This document shows positions 19,319 to 23,077 of a stretch of 23,077 nt of DNA, in pieces. How positions within the stretch are numbered: the first letter of the stretch is position 1; the number at the start of each line of letters is the position of its first letter. The notes under the pieces were generated by a model, which saw only the letters and a list, made by a program, of their open reading frames with translations, ran no database searches and had not been told where the DNA came from. The DNA comes from a virus: the IMG/VR virus record IMGVR_UViG_3300017732_000074, positions 1 through 23,077 of that record. One strand, written 5' to 3'. The position numbers and the translations under genes are program-made.

Positions 19319-22300
19319 TGGCAGAAATTTTTCCAGGCAGTGGATTAAAAGGTAAACCACCAAAACCAAAAAGTTTAAGTGAGACCTTTGAGGAATTAAA
19401 AGCCATAGGTAAAGGTGTTGGTATTGGTGAGACTTTTGATTTAGTTGGAGCACCAGCAGATATAGCAGACGCTTTTTTTTCTGCACGAAAAGCCTTGTTT
19501 CCATATTCTGATTTAGGAGAAGCAAAGGCAGCAGAAGATTTAGCAAAGGGCATTGGTTCGGAAGCCTTGATAAAAAAAGCTGGGGTTGATGTTCCAGAGT
19601 TCGGTAATAATTTAGAAAGTTTTGGTCGTACTATTGCGCCTGGGTTACTGATTGGAAAGACAGCAGCGGGTGTAAAGCTATTATCACGGATGTATGAAGG
19701 TGGCCCACCACCCACGGCTCTTGCACCAGCAGGTGTAAATGACCCTATATTGATGGATATTCCTAAAACTACTGGTGAAAAACTGGCTATGACTTCTGCT
19801 AACAGAGGCATTGGAGACAATAAGCCACCTAAAAAAGGTCCCAAAAATTTTCAAGAAGCTGGTGAAAAGCATGTACAAAAAGAAGAATTACCACCTTTTA
19901 CGGCTTTTAGAGGTGCAGAGGTAGAAAATAAATCAAAGAATTTTGTGAGAGAAAAAGAAGATGCGTTGCCAGGTTTTGATGCAACACAACAGTTTTTTTC
20001 ACCGACCTCTTATTTCTTTGAGAACTCTGCTGGATTAATTGGTTTTGGAAGAAAGCCAATGAAGGGTGGAGATATTTTAAACAGACTATTGACGAACAAC
20101 AACGTACCACGATCCGTGAAACGAGAGTTAAGAAGTTTAGGTTTAGATAATTTTTTATTAAGAAACTCAGAAAAATCTTTTACAAGAGATGAGTTTCTTG
20201 GGTTACTGACTTCTGTTAAGCCACAGATTAGAGTTGAGACATTTTCCAGAGCGAATGATTTAGGTAAAGCATTTCCTGATGTTTATTTTAAATATCGCAC
20301 TACACAAAGAAGTTCTCGTTCATATAACAACGAGCAAGATTATGGTTGGATGGTTTTTTCTGACAAAAACTCTAATGCTTTTGGGACAGCAGATGATACA
20401 GAATTGGTAGTAAAAAACGACAAAGCATCAACGGGTGTCTCGGGTCATGATTATGCAGGCAAACAAGATGAGTCTCCAGGTTACTTCGGGCATATAAGAT
20501 ACAGTATTCAAGAGATAGATGGAGAGTTAGCACTTGTTCCAGAGGAGATACAGTCTGATGCGGTAAGAAACTCAGAGACAATAAGCAAAGTTATGACTGG
20601 TTCTTTACCAGTGCAGCAAACTCCAGCAAGACAAGTATCTGATGCAGATCGTAAAAACTTAGACAGAGCAAGACCTTATATTGCAGAAGAGTTTAGAAAT
20701 TTACCTTTTGATGAACAAGATGGTTTTTTAGATAGTATTAAAGATACAGATAGACATGCAACACTAACCAAGTATGGTGGTTCAGAAGAGGCATTAATTA
20801 TTAAACAAGCACAAGATTTGTTGTCTGATGGAGAAAGAGCAGAGATAAGAAATTTTTCATTAGATAAAAAAGATGCTTTTAAAAACAGACGGGTAACTGG
20901 TGAAAAACTACAAAAAGCAGAAGCAGATGTTACTGACCATGAAAACAACAGAGCAGAAATAGGTCTAGCAACAGATTTTTTAGATTCTGTTGAAGATAGT
21001 GTAGAGCAACAGAAAAAGTTTATAAATCGTTTAAATGAATACACAGATGAGCTTGGTTTTAATGCTATGGAAAGTGCAATAGCACCTTCTGATGCATTGA
21101 AAAAAGGTTTAAATGTTTTTGGTTTGTTAGGAAAAAGTAAAAGACAACTGTTACTTGATAGTACCGAGACACCGTTTGATACTCGTTTATACACTTTTTT
21201 AGGTGCGGGTATTCGCTCTAATTTGTCAAAATTTATAAGCGGTCAAGATTTTAAAACATCAAGGCGAATATTGGACATAACACCGAATAACGTAGAGTTA
21301 GGTCCTAGTCATCTAAAAGTTTTTGACGCAGGGTATGATAAAACAAGATTAGTAATCGGTAATATATTTGAAGAAACTTTTGGTAAGTTTAATCAACAAC
21401 CATATTTTACAGAAAATGTTAGATTATTAGATCCAGATTACAAAGCTGGTTTTTATGCTTACGACATACCTCAGTTACAAAAGATTGCTATAGATGTAGA
21501 TCCAGATACTTATGTTGATAAAATGAAACAGTTTTTAACAAAAGAGCTTACAAACAAAACAGAAGTAGAGCTTACAACTGCCAGATTTTTAAAAAATTTA
21601 TATCAAGACTCTAAGTTCATGAAGGAGTTTGAGAGATCAAAAGATCGTTTATCTTTTCTAGAAAAAAAAGAAGGAGGTTCTGGAGGAGTTTTATCAACAG
21701 AGGACGTATCAGAAATGCAAGACATACTTGATGATATTGTTGAAACATCCTTTACAGACAAAGCATTAAATGATTTAGCTTACAAAATAGTTGATGATTC
21801 TTATAATAGAACAGGTTTTTTTCCTAAATATTCTAGATCCTCTGGTACAGCACCTACAGATTTAAATGATATCGCAACAAGGACAGAAGAGCAAAGAGAT
21901 GTAATGTATGAAGCTCTTACTCCTTTTGTAAAAAGAATATTTGCAAACAATCCTAGTAAGTTAAGTAGTTGGGATAACGCAAAAGGGGGTAAATTTTATT
22001 CTCATATATTCGCTGATCGAGGAGATGTCGAAAGACTTTTAGAGCAAGAGTTAAAAAACAACAGAAAACTACAAAGAGATTTGGCTGCACTTGAACTAAA
22101 AGATGCTGTTTTGGGTCAAACAAGGACAGGTTTTCAAGCCATATCTGGTCAGTATAGCAGTGGCAGAAACGGATATTACTTAGGTATGAGAGGACAAAAT
22201 ATGAAAAAAGGAGGTCTTCACGCGGCACTTGGTAAGTTTGATTATAGAGATTTTGAAAAAGTTAAAGAATTTTTACAAAAAAATAAAAACAAGGCAGAAG

Positions 22301-22815
22301 ACAAAGCACAAGAAGCTGATAGGGTAATTTCAGAAAAATTTAATGATGCTAAGATAAAAGAATCTTACAAAGTTCTTGTGGATAAAGCAGATGATAAAGA
22401 GTTGGTAAAGAAAACATTAGAGAAAATCATAGACTATGATTTAGGAGTTCCTGGTGCAGAGTTGAAAAAACAGCCACCGTTCAAGAGTATGGAAGACTTT
22501 TCTAAGTTTGCGATTAGATCTGCTGTAAGAGAAGCACACAAGTTAGGTTTAAAGAAAATTATTGTTCCTACTGCACAGAATTATGTTGGAGAGTCAAAAG
22601 TGACTGCTATCGGAACATACAACAAAGCACCAAAAGAAGCGTTACAAGAGTATGTCAAACATGGTGGAAAACTCACTACTAGAAAATTACCAGAAATAGG
22701 ATATAATGTTGAAGACTCTAACGTATTGGATATAAGTGAAATAGACGATAAGTTTTTTACAGGCACCTCGGCATCTTTATTTAATAAAGGTGGCATAGTT
22801 AGAAAGGTAAGTTGA
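19318..22815 (+). CDS. Very large phage protein with polyvalent-type domains
   Basis: 1165 residues. The N-terminal 100 residues hold small hydrophobic helices (FDLVGAPADIADAFFSARKA). A region near 230-290 reads KPMKGGDILNRLLTNNNVPR, LRSLGLDNFL, SFTRDEFLGLL, resembling the 'W.GL..FL......T..E...FL' units of large phage proteins. About residue 392-415 is YFGHIRYSIQEIDGELALVP then EEIQSDAV, matching the 'HVR.......L..EEIQSD' signature I know from those proteins. The C-terminus has KKIIVPTAQNY and ends in FNKGGIVRKVS. There is no transmembrane stretch and no recognisable enzyme motif. It lies between terminase and portal; it could be a virion-internal or injected protein. The large C-terminal half is highly charged and helical. 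Confidence 0.82.
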   Translation: MAEIFPGSGLKGKPPKPKSLSETFEELKAIGKGVGIGETFDLVGAPADIADAFFSARKALFPYSDLGEAKAAEDLAKGIGSEALIKKAGVDVPEFGNNLESFGRTIAPGLLIGKTAAGVKLLSRMYEGGPPPTALAPAGVNDPILMDIPKTTGEKLAMTSANRGIGDNKPPKKGPKNFQEAGEKHVQKEELPPFTAFRGAEVENKSKNFVREKEDALPGFDATQQFFSPTSYFFENSAGLIGFGRKPMKGGDILNRLLTNNNVPRSVKRELRSLGLDNFLLRNSEKSFTRDEFLGLLTSVKPQIRVETFSRANDLGKAFPDVYFKYRTTQRSSRSYNNEQDYGWMVFSDKNSNAFGTADDTELVVKNDKASTGVSGHDYAGKQDESPGYFGHIRYSIQEIDGELALVPEEIQSDAVRNSETISKVMTGSLPVQQTPARQVSDADRKNLDRARPYIAEEFRNLPFDEQDGFLDSIKDTDRHATLTKYGGSEEALIIKQAQDLLSDGERAEIRNFSLDKKDAFKNRRVTGEKLQKAEADVTDHENNRAEIGLATDFLDSVEDSVEQQKKFINRLNEYTDELGFNAMESAIAPSDALKKGLNVFGLLGKSKRQLLLDSTETPFDTRLYTFLGAGIRSNLSKFISGQDFKTSRRILDITPNNVELGPSHLKVFDAGYDKTRLVIGNIFEETFGKFNQQPYFTENVRLLDPDYKAGFYAYDIPQLQKIAIDVDPDTYVDKMKQFLTKELTNKTEVELTTARFLKNLYQDSKFMKEFERSKDRLSFLEKKEGGSGGVLSTEDVSEMQDILDDIVETSFTDKALNDLAYKIVDDSYNRTGFFPKYSRSSGTAPTDLNDIATRTEEQRDVMYEALTPFVKRIFANNPSKLSSWDNAKGGKFYSHIFADRGDVERLLEQELKNNRKLQRDLAALELKDAVLGQTRTGFQAISGQYSSGRNGYYLGMRGQNMKKGGLHAALGKFDYRDFEKVKEFLQKNKNKAEDKAQEADRVISEKFNDAKIKESYKVLVDKADDKELVKKTLEKIIDYDLGVPGAELKKQPPFKSMEDFSKFAIRSAVREAHKLGLKKIIVPTAQNYVGESKVTAIGTYNKAPKEALQEYVKHGGKLTTRKLPEIGYNVEDSNVLDISEIDDKFFTGTSASLFNKGGIVRKVS

Positions 22816-23077
22816 TGGCAGAAGATCCAAGAGAAATAGCAGGCATGGTCGAAAAAGCCATGGGAGCAGGTGGTGCACCTACGGCTGAAGGAGAAGAGCT
22901 TGATATTGCTTTACCAGATTCTATGGAAGATCAATTACCAGATGGTATTGAGATAGACACTGGTGAACAAATGGAAGTTGTAGCAGAGCCATACAACCAT
23001 GAAGCTAATCTTGCAGAAGTTTTAGAAGATGGTGTGTTAGCATCTATTGCATCTGATCTACAGTCAAAAGTAAAAGA
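22815..23077 (+). CDS. Probable portal protein, N-terminal part
   Basis: The first 87 residues are in the window; the gene runs off the right edge. The ATG overlaps the previous stop as TGATG. The start is acidic and disordered (MAEDPREIAGMVEKAMGAGG, APTAEGEELDIALPDSMEDQ), then EPYNHEANLAEVLEDGVLAS and IASDLQSKVK. The 'NLAE.L....L..IAS.L...I' unit is what I recall at the start of portal proteins in marine podovirus-like phages, just before the portal core. The place after terminase agrees. The portal core itself is outside the window, so the call remains tentative. Confidence 0.62.
   Translation, partial: MAEDPREIAGMVEKAMGAGGAPTAEGEELDIALPDSMEDQLPDGIEIDTGEQMEVVAEPYNHEANLAEVLEDGVLASIASDLQSKVK

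Noticed and set aside
19311-19844. 177-codon minus-strand frame inside the large gene
   Set aside because: Antisense to well-coupled plus-strand genes, with no ribosome-binding site and low-complexity composition.
1-23077. CRISPR array, integrase, insertion sequence or attachment site
   Set aside because: No regularly spaced repeats, transposase, tyrosine or serine recombinase, or tRNA with duplicated end was found in either strand.

Overview
The window reads as part of the genome of a tailed double-stranded DNA phage (or a prophage-like relative). It is A+T-rich, densely packed and free of housekeeping or ribosomal genes. It carries a phage replication set, both terminase subunits, the start of a probable portal gene and many tiny genes joined by ATGA or TAATG stop/start overlaps. 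Family-A polymerase, SNF2 helicase, archaeo-eukaryotic-type primase and the order 'large terminase, small gene, very large protein, portal' are familiar to me from uncultured marine phages of alphaproteobacteria (SAR11/SAR116-type hosts). The host is an inference; nothing in the window proves it.

Layout. (1) 1-219, plus strand: the end of one gene and a small conserved phage protein. (2) 313-11410, minus strand: replication and recombination. In transcription order: zinc-ribbon protein, ribbon-helix-helix (RHH) regulator, a small protein, ParB-like protein, SNF2-type helicase, zinc-finger protein and PD-(D/E)XK nuclease; then, behind a candidate internal promoter, a second small RHH protein, a coiled-coil protein and an SSB-like protein ending at a clear terminator; then primase, a small protein, UvrD-like helicase, a DUF6378-like protein and DNA polymerase A. 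(3) 11411-11623: a divergent control region with six GTAAC-type boxes. (4) 11624-12115, plus strand: small terminase. (5) 12166-15955, minus strand: ten small to medium genes, mostly unknown, ending in a C5-cytosine methyltransferase that carries a second, 272-codon gene nested in its +1 frame. (6) 16041-17582: a small PD-(D/E)XK nuclease, two small minus-strand genes, a bidirectional terminator, a near-consensus sigma70 promoter and five strong hairpins, three of which share one structured core. (7) 17583-23077, plus strand: large terminase, a basic linker protein, an 1165-residue protein and the start of the portal.

Most notable are: the nested gene inside the methyltransferase, which has its own Shine-Dalgarno site and a recurring [W/Y/F]-x-T-P module; the hairpin family with a constant bulge and a covarying inner stem around the nuclease and upstream of the large terminase; SSB-type C-terminal tails (EVPF) on both the primase and the SSB-like protein; and two related RHH regulators, one beside a perfect 20-bp palindrome. 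Many starts were moved downstream from the longest open frame because a good ribosome-binding site lies before an internal ATG.
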